From NCBI GenBank assembly GCA_017163975.1, contig JAFFSR010000317.1:1296001-1360000 (forward strand): 64,000 bases of DNA, written 5' to 3'. This stretch comes from Anastatus disparis. Its lineage: Eukaryota > Arthropoda > Insecta > Hymenoptera > Eupelmidae. The position numbers were made by a program, and so were the translations under genes. The notes beneath the pieces are model-generated. The model searched no databases. It was given only the letters and a program-made list of their open reading frames with translations, and was not told the DNA's origin. Of the stretch, positions 21,446-31,079 are shown piece after piece. Position 1 is the first letter of the stretch. Each line of letters starts with the position of its first letter.

Positions 21446-21868
21446 TTAATCGAAGTCCAGTAAATACCTCCTCAGAGCGGCTTTAAACCTGCTGATTGAT
21501 GGAAGATTTTTAATATCAGCAGCTAGGGAGTTCCAAAAATGCGCACCTTGAACTTGAAAGGAATTTCTCCCAGTCTCAGTGCGCATGAATGGCACCGCAA
21601 GATCTTTAATCTCACCCCTAGTGGTCGCTTTGGGTATATATATAGTGAAGAGACCCACTAGATATTCAGGAGTATTCATACGTACGATTTTGTACACAAG
21701 TACAGCCATAAAATACTGTCTCCTCGAATCAGTACGTAGCCAACCCAAAGCTTGTCTATGGGAAGAGATGTGATCACCCATTCTCACGCCTAATACATAT
21801 CTCACACACGAATTTTTCATTGTCTGTAGTCGTCTTCGTAACTCCTGCGAAGCATCGAGCAAAACCAC
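21446..21868 (-). pseudogene. Non-LTR retrotransposon reverse transcriptase, C-terminal end
   Basis: 140 residues matching the post-catalytic C-terminal region of LINE polymerases: CVRYVLGVRMGDHIS, LGWLRTDSRRQYF, YLVGLF, then RTETGRNSFQVQGAHFWNSL and a final FKAALRRYLLDFD. This part follows the RT palm and thumb and precedes the 3' UTR. The catalytic YxDD region is absent because the copy is 5'-truncated at about 21868. It is likely of a CR1/L2/Jockey-type clade; the clade was not resolved by eye. Confidence 0.8.
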
Positions 21869-24160
21869 TGACTAGGAGAGTATTAGACCTCCGGATCACG
21901 GATTTCGCTCAAACTTTGGGATAAGTTTTCAGATGTCGAAATATGAAAGGAAACAAAATTTTAGACCCCAACGCTCAATATTTCCCTAGTTACAGGCAAT
22001 TAAAGAAAATCACTAAAAAAGTTACTAGATTTTCAAACGCATATAGTTCCTTAGCATTGATAGCTATGGATCTATCAATAGATAGTTATATCTGCTATTT
22101 GAAGATATAATAATTTAAAATGGAAATAATATAAAATTTAAAGATGAATATTTCGAAAATAAGAGCAATGATTTAATCTAGTTTAATTAAAAGTTATCTT
22201 AAATTATAAAAAAATTTTTCTTTTTATTTATTATAAATAATAATAAATTTATTTATTTTTCACATTATATTTCTTCTTTCATATTATCCGTTTGAAACTC
22301 TTAATTTTTAAATAAATTTTTCACTTTCATACGAAGAACTTCCTTAATTAATAAATTAATAATGTTTATCAAAGATTAATAATAAGTACAGAATTCTCAT
22401 TTAGTTTGTAATAGACATTAACGATTGAAATGATAATACTTTTATAATTAGTTAAAATTTTTTTCAATTATTTACAATTTTTCAATTTTCTAATTCGTTT
22501 AAGCAATATTAAAAATTAATATCAAATAAGTCCTCATTTAGTAGATAAAATGACATAAGATTAAGCACATTTATGTAATATAGACGAATAAATGTTTAAA
22601 AAAATACTAATTTTTTATCTCATGATTTAAAGTTATGTTAATATATCAAATCATACGCATAATTAATTATTTATCATGAAATATTTAAATTCCTTTGACT
22701 TTCGGCACATCGATTTAAAAAAACAAAGATCAAAATCGGACTATTAGAAGCCGAGATAATCGCATTTTTAGAGCGCGCTGTAGTTTTCAGATCTTGATTT
22801 CACTTTTCAATCAGCTTGCTCCATCACGTGACCCTCTACATTTTCAACGACTTTTCGAGTAATCAGAGTAATTTTAATCAATACTTTTTATGTCTTTCCA
22901 AAGAGCGCATGTTTTGAAAACTTTTACCTAAAAAGTGCTTGGACTAATAAAGCTAATGATGCTTTAATTGACTTTCCATTGTTTATTGTTTAATAATAAA
23001 CACAAGTTAACTTTGATGAGACATAGCTCAAAAACTATTGAGCGAAATTTGAGTTTTTTTTTCAAACGAGCGCCTTTCAGAGTATTTTCAAACAAAAGTT
23101 TTTGGGTTTCATTTAATTGAAAATTGAAAAAGATATTCAATTTGTTTATAAGCATAAATTTAACTATATTTTTTAAAAAATTCCCAAGACTCTCCTAATT
23201 AACCGATTTTAATTTTTCAAAGTGCATTTGAAAGCTTTAATAGTCTTCTATATGAAAAAAAATCAGCACCCATCTGAAAGCATTTTTTTATTTGCAATGA
23301 AGTTTTGAAATTTTTGCATTTTTTTGCGGGATGCTTAATTGTTAAATTATTGTGAAGCAATGAACTAACCGATTCTAATGAAATTTGCTGGACTGTTTCA
23401 TCATATCAAAAAGTTTTCTGTGGCCCAATATTAAAATCATATGATAAATTTAAATAGTTAAAAAAATCATTGAACAAAATATTAATTTTTGGGCAGTTTT
23501 TTCGCAATTTTGGTCGTTTTTCTAACATAAATATGAAATTTTTCATTTTAAAGGTTTAATATTTCATGTAAGATTTTATCATCTAACTTCTTTTTCCTCT
23601 TACATTTTTCTCTGAAATGTATATTTAAGGAGCTATAAATGAAAAAAAGGATGAAAAAATCGTATTTTTCGAGATTTTTTCGCTATTTGCTTAACAGCGA
23701 ATTTAGCACAACTTTTTCAACTGGCGCATATCGAAATTATCATATTTAACATAATTTTGGAGACATTTAAGAAAAAGTTAGTGACTATATACAAAACATC
23801 CAAATCTACCCATTTTAAAACAGATCCCGCCTGGACTATAAGTTGAATAATTTATTTCTACCTACTTTTTTGTTTCTTTCTTCTATTCTTTCTCGACCTC
23901 TTCCTTCTCTAAAGACATTTAATCATTGTTTCTTCTTTATCAGATCTGAAATCCCTATGATTTTATTTCTCATTTTATAAGACAAATGAATAAGTGAAAA
24001 ATATATCTAATTATTCAATAAAGAAACATTATAGCTTCCTCTTCATTTTAATTTAAGTTATATTTTTACTTAATATCTCATATAACTTAATTTTAATGTT
24101 GCGATGTAAGAATTTAGTTATAATTAAAATTTCAATAAACAAATTATTAAAATAAGTTAA
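21869..24160. other. Gene-free AT-rich region with a possible old element
   Basis: CTAGGAGAGT at 21872 and ACTCTCCTAA near 23190 could be the ends of a 1.3-kb element related to the CCAGGAGAGT family at 41189 and 53180, but the match is only about 11 bp. The sequence contains long A/T tracts and repeated AAAATTTTT-type strings, with no ORF that has recognisable motifs. Confidence 0.35.
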
Positions 24161-25062
24161 TATAACTTTGCCCGTCCCCGCATGCAAAATTCGGGCTGTC
24201 GAAAAGAAAGAATCTTTAATTTATTTGAGAGCCCCAGACAGACCTTCGGCTAACTCGTCGGCAAGCATAAACCTCGGCTGTCTTGGTTCGAGAAGTGGGC
24301 AACCTCTGGTGTTAAATTTATTAAGCTGAAATTGGGAGAGGTATGCACATACACGAAAAAAAATGTTACTGGTTTAACTTTCAACACTTTAATTTAACTT
24401 GAGTTTAATTTATAATAAACAAAGAAAATTTAAATATTTGTAATTTTTATATTTAACGCTCGGTCTATACACTTTACTCTATGAAATTTATTACTCGCGC
24501 ACACTCATAACCTATACAATCTAATTTCCTAGTCAACGCAGACTAGGCAAGAAAATCTTATTTACAAAATGGCCGCTAAGGCCCGCGTCATGAAATGTGT
24601 TACGTAATACGCACTACTATGTCCACCGATCTCAAATTTGAATTCCCGGTCAATCAAAAGAAATCTTATTATAACAATTTCTTTAATATAATTAAATTAA
24701 AGAGAATTTAACCGGTCAACGAAATCGTTGAACACGTGGTCAAAATTTAATTTCACTTTATCGGTCTACAAATCAAACTTTTACAATCAAATTTTACGAA
24801 TTTATAACTACGCCTCGGAACAATTAAAATTTCTAATTTTACCAGTTAACGCTGTCACAATCACTTAAATTTTACTTTATACGCCCGCACTGAATTTACA
24901 CTTTTAGTCGGCGAGAGCCGTTAGTTACAAAAAAAATATCTTTATCGATCCGGACTATAGTCCACTCACCGTCGTATGAAAAAATCTCGTTGACAACAGG
25001 AATTTGGTCGGCGATAGCGACAGTCTGGTCGACGATGGCGGTGATGGCCCTCAGATTCGTAT

Positions 25063-25090
25063 ATCTCTCTCTCTCTCTCTCTTTCTCTCT
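25063..25090. repeat. (CT)n microsatellite
   Basis: Twelve or more CT units with one interruption. Confidence 0.9.
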
Positions 25091-25590
25091 GCGCAAAACA
25101 ATTCCTGGTCGACGCCGGCTGCGGAAAATGGGTTGGTTGGAGGATCCGGGCAGCGAAAATCTCCTTCTGGAAATCCCTCTGTTCAACTGCTCCGTGGTCT
25201 ATCCAAAACTCTGCAATCTCTACACAGCTGTAAAAGCGCACGAAAATTTCCAAGTTATACTTTGCAAAAAGGAATGAGTTTAGCGAGTCTATAGTTCCGA
25301 TAAGGCACGAGGACAGTCATCGAATGTCTCCTTTGTTGCTCACTTCCTTCTTCTTCGGTCTATTTCTCCCTCTTCCTTATCGTCTATCTCTTTTTAATTT
25401 TTAATTTCTCCAATAACTAATCAGTTGTCCAAGTAACTGCTTTCTATTCGTAGATTTCGCCTTCCGATCATCGAACGCAAGTCTGCAACCTGCGTGCCAC
25501 CTTTTCTGCGGGAAATTTAATCTCTTCTTTTTATTCTTCTTCTTATCCTTCTTTGTATTCATGTTCTCTTTTTATCTTTCTTTATTCATT

Positions 25591-25616
25591 AGAGAGAGAG
25601 AGAGAGAGAGAGAGAG
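25591..25616. repeat. (AG)n microsatellite
   Basis: Thirteen uninterrupted AG units. Confidence 0.95.
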
Positions 25617-26274
25617 TAATCGCAAGCATAGATATCTCTATCTGTATATATATATACATATATGCATATAGGACTACCCAGTGCAGATGTACTTAAGAAA
25701 AGAGAAAAAGTGGTACTCTCCCTTCTCTATGCTTTATCCGTCTCTCTTTACCATTTAGCTTCTCCTTCTTTTCTCACTGCGCGAGAAAGAGGTGCGCCAT
25801 CACTTTTAATTTGCTACCATCGCTTGCTGATCTGTCTATCTCTTTTTTTCTTCTCTTTTGCGTTTCCCTCTCTTCCTACATCTTCTTCGTCGTGCGCCAC
25901 TCCTAGCGCACGCGCGGTCGTTGCTATGTAATGGTAGTAGAGATTCCCTACCTACGGTCTACGTAAGCAGCACTTGCGCTCACACACATGGTCTATGACT
26001 GTGTAAGTAATGGCCACCGCGCGCTTCTGCTAGTCGTGCTCCTCGTGTACCGGTAAACCAAAAGAAAGAGTTCCGTTCGATTAATTATTTATTCTTATTT
26101 AATAATATACGCCCGGGTCGGTGAGTAAGCCGGTGTTGTGTTTCTGTGCCCTGGTGATGTTACGATTTGATAATCTTTGTGACGTGTTGTGAAAGGAATG
26201 TGTGTACGAATTAAACAACATTAAAATTTTTAATTAGACAAAAAATTTTATTGGAACGTACCACGTTACAAACA

Positions 26275-26284
26275 CTCCCCCCTT
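26275..26284 (-). promoter_or_regulatory. Polypurine tract (plus-strand DNA primer)
   Basis: Reads AAGGGGGGAG on the minus strand directly before TGTTTGTAACG. In LTR retrotransposons this position primes second-strand synthesis. It sits downstream of the last retroelement ORF. Confidence 0.6.
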
Positions 26285-26503
26285 AAGCTGGAAATTCGCC
26301 AGAGTGGACTGCTTACAAATCATTGTGCACGTAGCACTGCACACCAACGACTCTCGCCCCCGAGCCGCTCGCACTATATATGTTACATATAATCAATTAC
26401 TTATAACTAATACACATTTAATATCACCATTATTATTCCCAGAAACTACGCACTCTTATAATTTACTCATGCTTTATGTACTTCGTATTTAGTTAACGCG
26501 TTT

Positions 26504-26586
26504 AGTTAGGTTAGGTTAGGTTATGTTGGGTTTCGCAAGGTTAGGTTAGTTTAGGTTAGGGTGGGTTGAGTTAGGTTAGGTTAGGG
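26504..26586. repeat. Degenerate TTAGG (insect telomere-type) repeat
   Basis: Repeated TTAGG/GGTTAGG units with substitutions (TTATG, TTTAGG, GTGGG). This is the canonical arthropod telomere motif; here it is interstitial, between the last gypsy ORF and its polypurine tract. Confidence 0.8.
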
Positions 26587-26689
26587 TCGCTTTTGTATTT
26601 AACTACGGACAACACAGTTATTATTACAGAATTAAAATCTTGCGGGTTAGAATAAGATAACAACACAATAGTAACTTAAAGATTGGAGG

Positions 26690-27942
26690 CAGTCCTTGGA
26701 ACGGTGTCCACGTTGCCAACAATTAAAGCAGGCACCGGGAGGGGGATCTATCCGTCCTTGGGTGGGGATACGTAAGACATCGTTAAACATGGCCCCGGAT
26801 GTCTTCGTTGGGTACTTGGGTCCAGGAGCCTCTCTGACCTATCTACCTGCCGCATCTTTACCGATAGGACCTGGTGGGGGTGTTGATGACCTAGAGGGTG
26901 CTGGAGATTGGGCGGGCTCATAGTCGTCCAGTAACAGCTGGCGGGGCCTCTTTGCCTTTTTCTTTGGTGGAGGGAGGTCTACCCGTGCTGGGTGATCATG
27001 AGCTCCTCGCATATCTTACCCTCCAATCCCCACTTCTTCTTCTTCTTCCACTCCTAGATCCCAGACAAGTGGCTCCCAGGTCGATCCTCTACTCACGGGT
27101 AATCCTAGCCGTGGATTAATGGGGGTCACTGTGCTGGTGGGTCGCTGCTCCACTGGTCGGTGATCGCCGATCCAATGATCCAAGATGGTAGTGGTTAGTA
27201 GGAGTTGGTTGAGCTCCTCATCTTCCTCCACCTGGTCTGCCCACGACTTCTTTGTTTCTGCTTTTTCTTCTTCTTCCCATTTCCTGTGCATTTTCATTCT
27301 TTCTTCCTCCATTTCTTTTTCCATCATAATTGTTCTTCTTTCTTCTTCTTGTTTTTTTTTTCGCTCTATTATTGCTCTTTCTATTTCTAATCTTTCTTTT
27401 AATCTATCCTCCCCCTCTTTTCGTTCTTTCTCTAGTTTCTCCACCTGTGCACGAGCCCACGCAGCCTCCTTCTTCTCCAATTCTTCTTCCTTTCTTCTCT
27501 CTTCCACTTTCTGTTCTTCTTCTGCCTGCTCTCTTCTTTGCCATCTCTCTAATCTTTCTCCTTCGAGTCTCATTCGCTCCGCGGGGGTCATCGCCGGCGA
27601 GGTTTGAGGTGCCTCCTTACTTATTCCTTCTTTCTCTTTTTCTTCATCTTCTGCTCCTATGGGAGTACTTGGGTTTGAGGTGCATAAGCCCTTTGCCACC
27701 CTCTCCCAGTACTCTCTATTCTCCTCGTCTTTTCGGCTCTCCGCTTCTGCTGCTAGTGTTAGCTTCTCCATGGTGTGGGAGGGCTCACTATCGAGCAGTA
27801 GCTGGCGGGGTCGGTCGTCTACCGACTCTATTTCCTCTAATTCACGGGGAGGCGAGATGGAAGGTAGCTCACCCATAATATTCCGCACCATGCGGTGAGC
27901 TACACGATTGATATCGCGGCGTGGACCTACAGCACGTCTCAT
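26690..27942 (-). pseudogene. Extra Gag-like ORF: coiled coil plus CCHC knuckle
   Basis: The frame opens at 27942 (MRRAVGPRRD) and runs to 27016: an N-terminal segment, then about 110 residues of highly charged, Glu/Lys/Arg-rich coiled coil (KEEELEKKEAAWAR...). After a frameshift near 27010 the same kind of sequence continues (RPRQLLLDDYEP, DVLRIPTQGRIDPPPG) to a zinc knuckle C-F-N-C-W-Q-R-G-H-R-S-K-D-C near 26690-26735. RPRQLLLD appears both near the N-terminus and again around 26930, suggesting an internal duplication. The gypsy element already has a Gag with its own knuckles upstream of pol, so this is a second Gag-like or accessory gene placed after pol, where an env would normally sit. 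Confidence 0.65.
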
Positions 27943-28002
27943 TGTTGGTATCTGTTAATAAGAAAATGAATCTACCACGGGTCAGTATTAATTTGCTTAG
28001 GT

Positions 28003-28326
28003 TTAAGGTTTCATGTCAGGTTTATTTCTAGAGGGTATATATTTCTTGAGTTCTGAAACGTGTACCTTCGCATTGTGCTTACCGCCCTCTGTTTCGACTA
28101 CATATACTAGCGGTGATTTGACTTCTAAAATCTTAAACGGACCGTCGTATTTCGGTGCGAGTTTCGCGGAGAATCTGTTAGCTGCGTTCGAAAGCGGGTG
28201 AGAACGTCGCATGACTATATCCCCTACACTAAACCTAATATCCTTCCTACCTTTATTATATTTTCTTGCCTGTTTTTCTTTCGCTTTTTTGATATATTTG
28301 ATTACTAAATCCCTTAGTGCGTCCAA
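28003..28326 (-). pseudogene. Gypsy integrase C-terminal (GPY/F-like) domain
   Basis: FSVGDIVMRRSHPLS, then KLAPKYDGPFKILEVKSP, fits the chromatin- or DNA-contacting C-terminal domain of Ty3/gypsy integrases. It is separated from the catalytic domain (28.5-29.4 kb) by a damaged stretch with several stops. It ends ESGKHNAKVHVSELK-like before the next ORF begins 60 bp on. Confidence 0.8.
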
Positions 28327-29525
28327 CCGTTTACTCTATCTGCCCTGTCTTCGGGATTTATTCTGATTATTGGTTTCGTTTGTTCCACCTCTCTTCGTAA
28401 GCTTTTTACCGGACTGGGATGTCTACCATAATTCAAAAACGCTGGAGAGGTCTTAAGTGTCGACTACGGCGCTGTATTCACTGCATGCCTAAATTCCTGA
28501 AGATGCGGGTCCCAAGTCGATGATCCTCTTTTACAAAGGTCGCTATCATGGTCTTCAAGGTCCTATTCGCACGTTCAACTGGGTTAGCCTGCGGGTGATA
28601 TGGCGGTGTCGTGACTCAAGATACTCCGTATTCTTGTAGCACTTGGTCTAGGTATTTGTTATCAAACTCCTTTCCATTATCCGTCAACAAGTACTTAGGA
28701 GTCTCTCACCTGAATAAAATCAGCTCTTCGAAAGCTTTAGCCACTGCTTTTCCATCAGCTGTTCTTAGTGGTTTCAACTCGATCCATTTGGTAAAGAGGT
28801 CCTGAAAGACTAGTAAGTATTTGTTTTGGCTTTTACTAGGAGGGAATTCTATCATGTCAGCTGATACTACCAGCCATGGTCTCTCAACGACACGGTTTCC
28901 CATTAATCCTTGAGGTCCGGTTTGCTTGGTCTTATATCGTTGACAGTCATCGCACTTCTTCACAAATAGAGTGGTGTCATAGTATACTCCTGGCCAATAA
29001 TACTCTCTGATAACCTTATCATAGGTCTTTTCTAGTCCTAGATGCCCTGAGGAAGGATGACAATGAGCGTTTTGTTCTCGATGTTCTGCTGATACTACGA
29101 GTCGCCATCCTTCTTCTCCATGGGTCACTGGGTCAAGTAATGGTTCTTTCCTAAATCTATATAGTAATCCATCTTCTAGTTTCCATCCAGGGTACTTAGA
29201 AGGGTTCATCTCTATTTCTTTGACTCTCTCATTGTATTTTTCATCCTTTATCTCTTCGAAAGCGCACACCTGTTCTTCTTCGTCTTGACCTTCGAACATT
29301 CTCGAAAGAGCATCAGGTACGTGATGTAATGCTCCACGTCGGTGTACGATCTCAAATGACCATGGTTGCATCTTTAGTGCCCATCTTGCTAGTCGCCCTG
29401 TTGGGTCTTTTAGCTTCTGTAGCCATTTCAACGCACTATGGTCTGTGATAATCTTGAAGGTGTAACCTTCAAGATTAGGTCTAAGTTTCTCAATTGCCCA
29501 TATTACTGCTAATAACTCCTTCTCT
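28327..29525 (-). pseudogene. Gypsy RNase H end and integrase
   Basis: It begins at the RNase H tail (EKELLAVIWAIEKL, FKIITDHSALKWL), then a tether (HHVPDALSRMF). The integrase zinc domain follows (H...H, GHLGLEKTYDK, YYWPGVYYD, CDDCQRYK), the core Asp motifs ADMIEF and TDNGKEF, and the Glu in NPVERANRT. In-frame TGA codons interrupt the core at 28706-28708 and again about 28615; further stops occur between 28330 and 28450. This part would catalyse RNA degradation and integration of the gypsy element. Confidence 0.85.
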
Positions 29526-30041
29526 GTGTGTCAATCCGTAAAGCATTTTCTTGAATTGCCAGAGACCTGAGCCAGGTACTGAGAAAGCAGTATACTTTCT
29601 ACTATTCTCCTTCATGAAAATTTGGAAATATGCTTGCTTCAGGTCAATTTTGGTGAGGTATCTGGCCTTTCTTAGCTTATCTAGAATTGAGTCCATACTA
29701 GGTATTGGATATGCGTCCTTCCTAGTGACCTTATTCAATTTCCTATAGTCAACACAGAATCGGTACTCCCCGTCAGGTTTCCTAAGTATCACTGGTGGAC
29801 TGCTCCATTCACTTGCTGACCTTTCAATTACGTTGTTCCGCAGCATCGTCTCTATTTCTCGATGAGCGATCTGCAACATCATTGGCGACATCCTCCTAGG
29901 TCTCTGTTTTCTCGATGCTGCTCCCATTATGTCTATGTGATGCTCTGACAAATCAGTGGTACCTGGTATGTCTGTTGGTTGAGGTATGATTTTATTTACT
30001 AGGTCTTCGATTCTTACTCTTTGCTTATCATCTAATTCCAC
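29490..30041 (-). pseudogene. Gypsy reverse transcriptase, internally deleted
   Basis: Standard Ty3/gypsy RT start: EMLRNNVIERSASEW-like segment, SPPVILRKPDGEYRFCVDYR, KLNKVTRKDAYPIP, YLTKIDLKQAYFQI, then FKKMLYGLT. Normally FxDD (the catalytic YVDD-type motif) follows some 30-40 residues later, but here the sequence jumps straight to the RNase H segment (HREGV / EKELLAV) near 29530. The catalytic centre, thumb and start of RNase H are therefore deleted. The frame differs from the upstream protease frame. Confidence 0.85.
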
Positions 30042-30595
30042 AATTTCTGCACATTCTCCGAAAAGAAGGGTTTGGGTATGGTTTCGTTACTGAATTTTCT
30101 CCATTCTTCGTTTCTCATTCTCCATAGATTTTCACTGAACTTTGTTTCTATTTCCCAGAGTCGACAGAAATCTATTCCTAGAATGACATCATGGTCTAAG
30201 GCAGAAATAGCTTTCATTTCTAGTCGTCTCACACATCCATCTACTTCCAAGTCTACGGGTAATTTTCCGATTAATCGAGCAGATCCTCCTATGACGCTTC
30301 TGATTACTGTGTGGGCTGGTATTAATCTATCTTGGAATCTCTGGGCTACTCTTGGTCCTATCGACGACACCATTGCTCCAGTATCGAATAAGGCCTGGTA
30401 TTGTCTCCCTCCGAGCACAAAATCCAGGAAATTTCGATTTTCATTGCACATGCCTGCTATAGCATCGTTATCGTCTTCAGGTTCAGGTCTGATTTCGGTC
30501 GTCGTAGGTGGATATTTCTCCCCCCCCTCGACTAGACTTACTCTCTTCTTCACGAACTTCGGTCCTTGATATCGATCGTTTCTCTTCTTCTTCAT
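30032..30595 (-). pseudogene. Gypsy aspartic protease (retropepsin)
   Basis: ALFDTGAMVSSIG supplies the D-T-G catalytic triplet, followed by GKLPVDLEVDG and DHDVILGIDFC, the characteristic retropepsin second half. An N-terminal basic segment (MKKKRNDRYQG) may link to Gag. It would process the Gag-Pol polyprotein. It overlaps the RT frame by ten bases in another frame, either a programmed shift or a mutation. Confidence 0.85.
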
Positions 30596-30596
30596 C

Positions 30597-30917
30597 TTAT
30601 ATACTTAATACTTTATTTAACTCTGCTAGTTTTTTAAATCCATCTTCCTCTTCGTTATCAGACTCTTCACTCAGTTGTAATGTTTCTTGTTCTAATAATG
30701 CTAATTTCTTCTTTCTCTCTTGCAAGTGCTCCATGGTCCTCAGAATCTCTTCTCTAGAGTATTTCTCTGCAAACTCGAGTGAGGAGAGTATCTTCATGGG
30801 CTCTTGTGTTTCGTTTCTTTGTGTTATATTCTCTACGGTAGGGGTCTCTATCTTTGAGTTTGGGTTTAGGTACTCTTTCCGCTGTTCTTTATCTAATTGT
30901 TCCCATTTGGTTGCCAA
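30597..30917 (-). CDS. Gag-pol linker frame, coiled coil
   Basis: 106 codons, acidic and Glu-rich, with heptad-like FAEKYSREEILRTMEHLQ and LALLEQETLQLSEE segments. It lies between the Gag knuckle region and the protease and stops two bases before the protease frame. It is probably the end of gag or a linker rather than a separate gene. Confidence 0.5.
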   Translation of the reverse strand: MATKWEQLDKEQRKEYLNPNSKIETPTVENITQRNETQEPMKILSSLEFAEKYSREEILRTMEHLQERKKKLALLEQETLQLSEESDNEEEDGFKKLAELNKVLSI

Positions 30918-31079
30918 GTCGGAAGCATTAAAGGGTTCAGCATCAGAGAGGGGGTTGAGCTGGGTTCTGCCCCCCCCCCCCGTTGCTCCGTTTCCCTGTG
31001 ATGGTTGTAGGTTAGCTGTTCTTTGTTGATCGGGTCTTTGTGCCTGATTGACTTGGTTTGGGGTCTAATTCGCATTTCT

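Larger units (their letters stand above)
24161..26274 (-). other. Possible 3' LTR region of the gypsy element
   Basis: A polypurine tract at 26275-26284 is followed (minus strand) by TGTTTGTAACGTGGTACG and AATAAAATTTT, as expected for the start of a 3' LTR. I could not find the matching 5' LTR near 33.6 kb, so the LTR length and lower boundary are unknown. Within the region, a (CT)n run (25063-25090), a (AG)n run (25591-25616) and overlapping frames at 24896-25294 are low-complexity artefacts. No gene is seen. Confidence 0.4.

Noticed and set aside
21871..23197. Full 1.3-kb member of the CCAGGAGAGT family
   Set aside because: Terminal similarity is about 11 bp only; kept as a weak note, not as an element.
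24896..25294. Four overlapping open frames on both strands
   Set aside because: They share a (CT)n tract and have no motif in any frame.
27185..27898. Plus-strand Ser/Leu-rich open frames
   Set aside because: Antisense to the Glu/Lys coiled-coil ORF on the minus strand; composition is explained by that gene.
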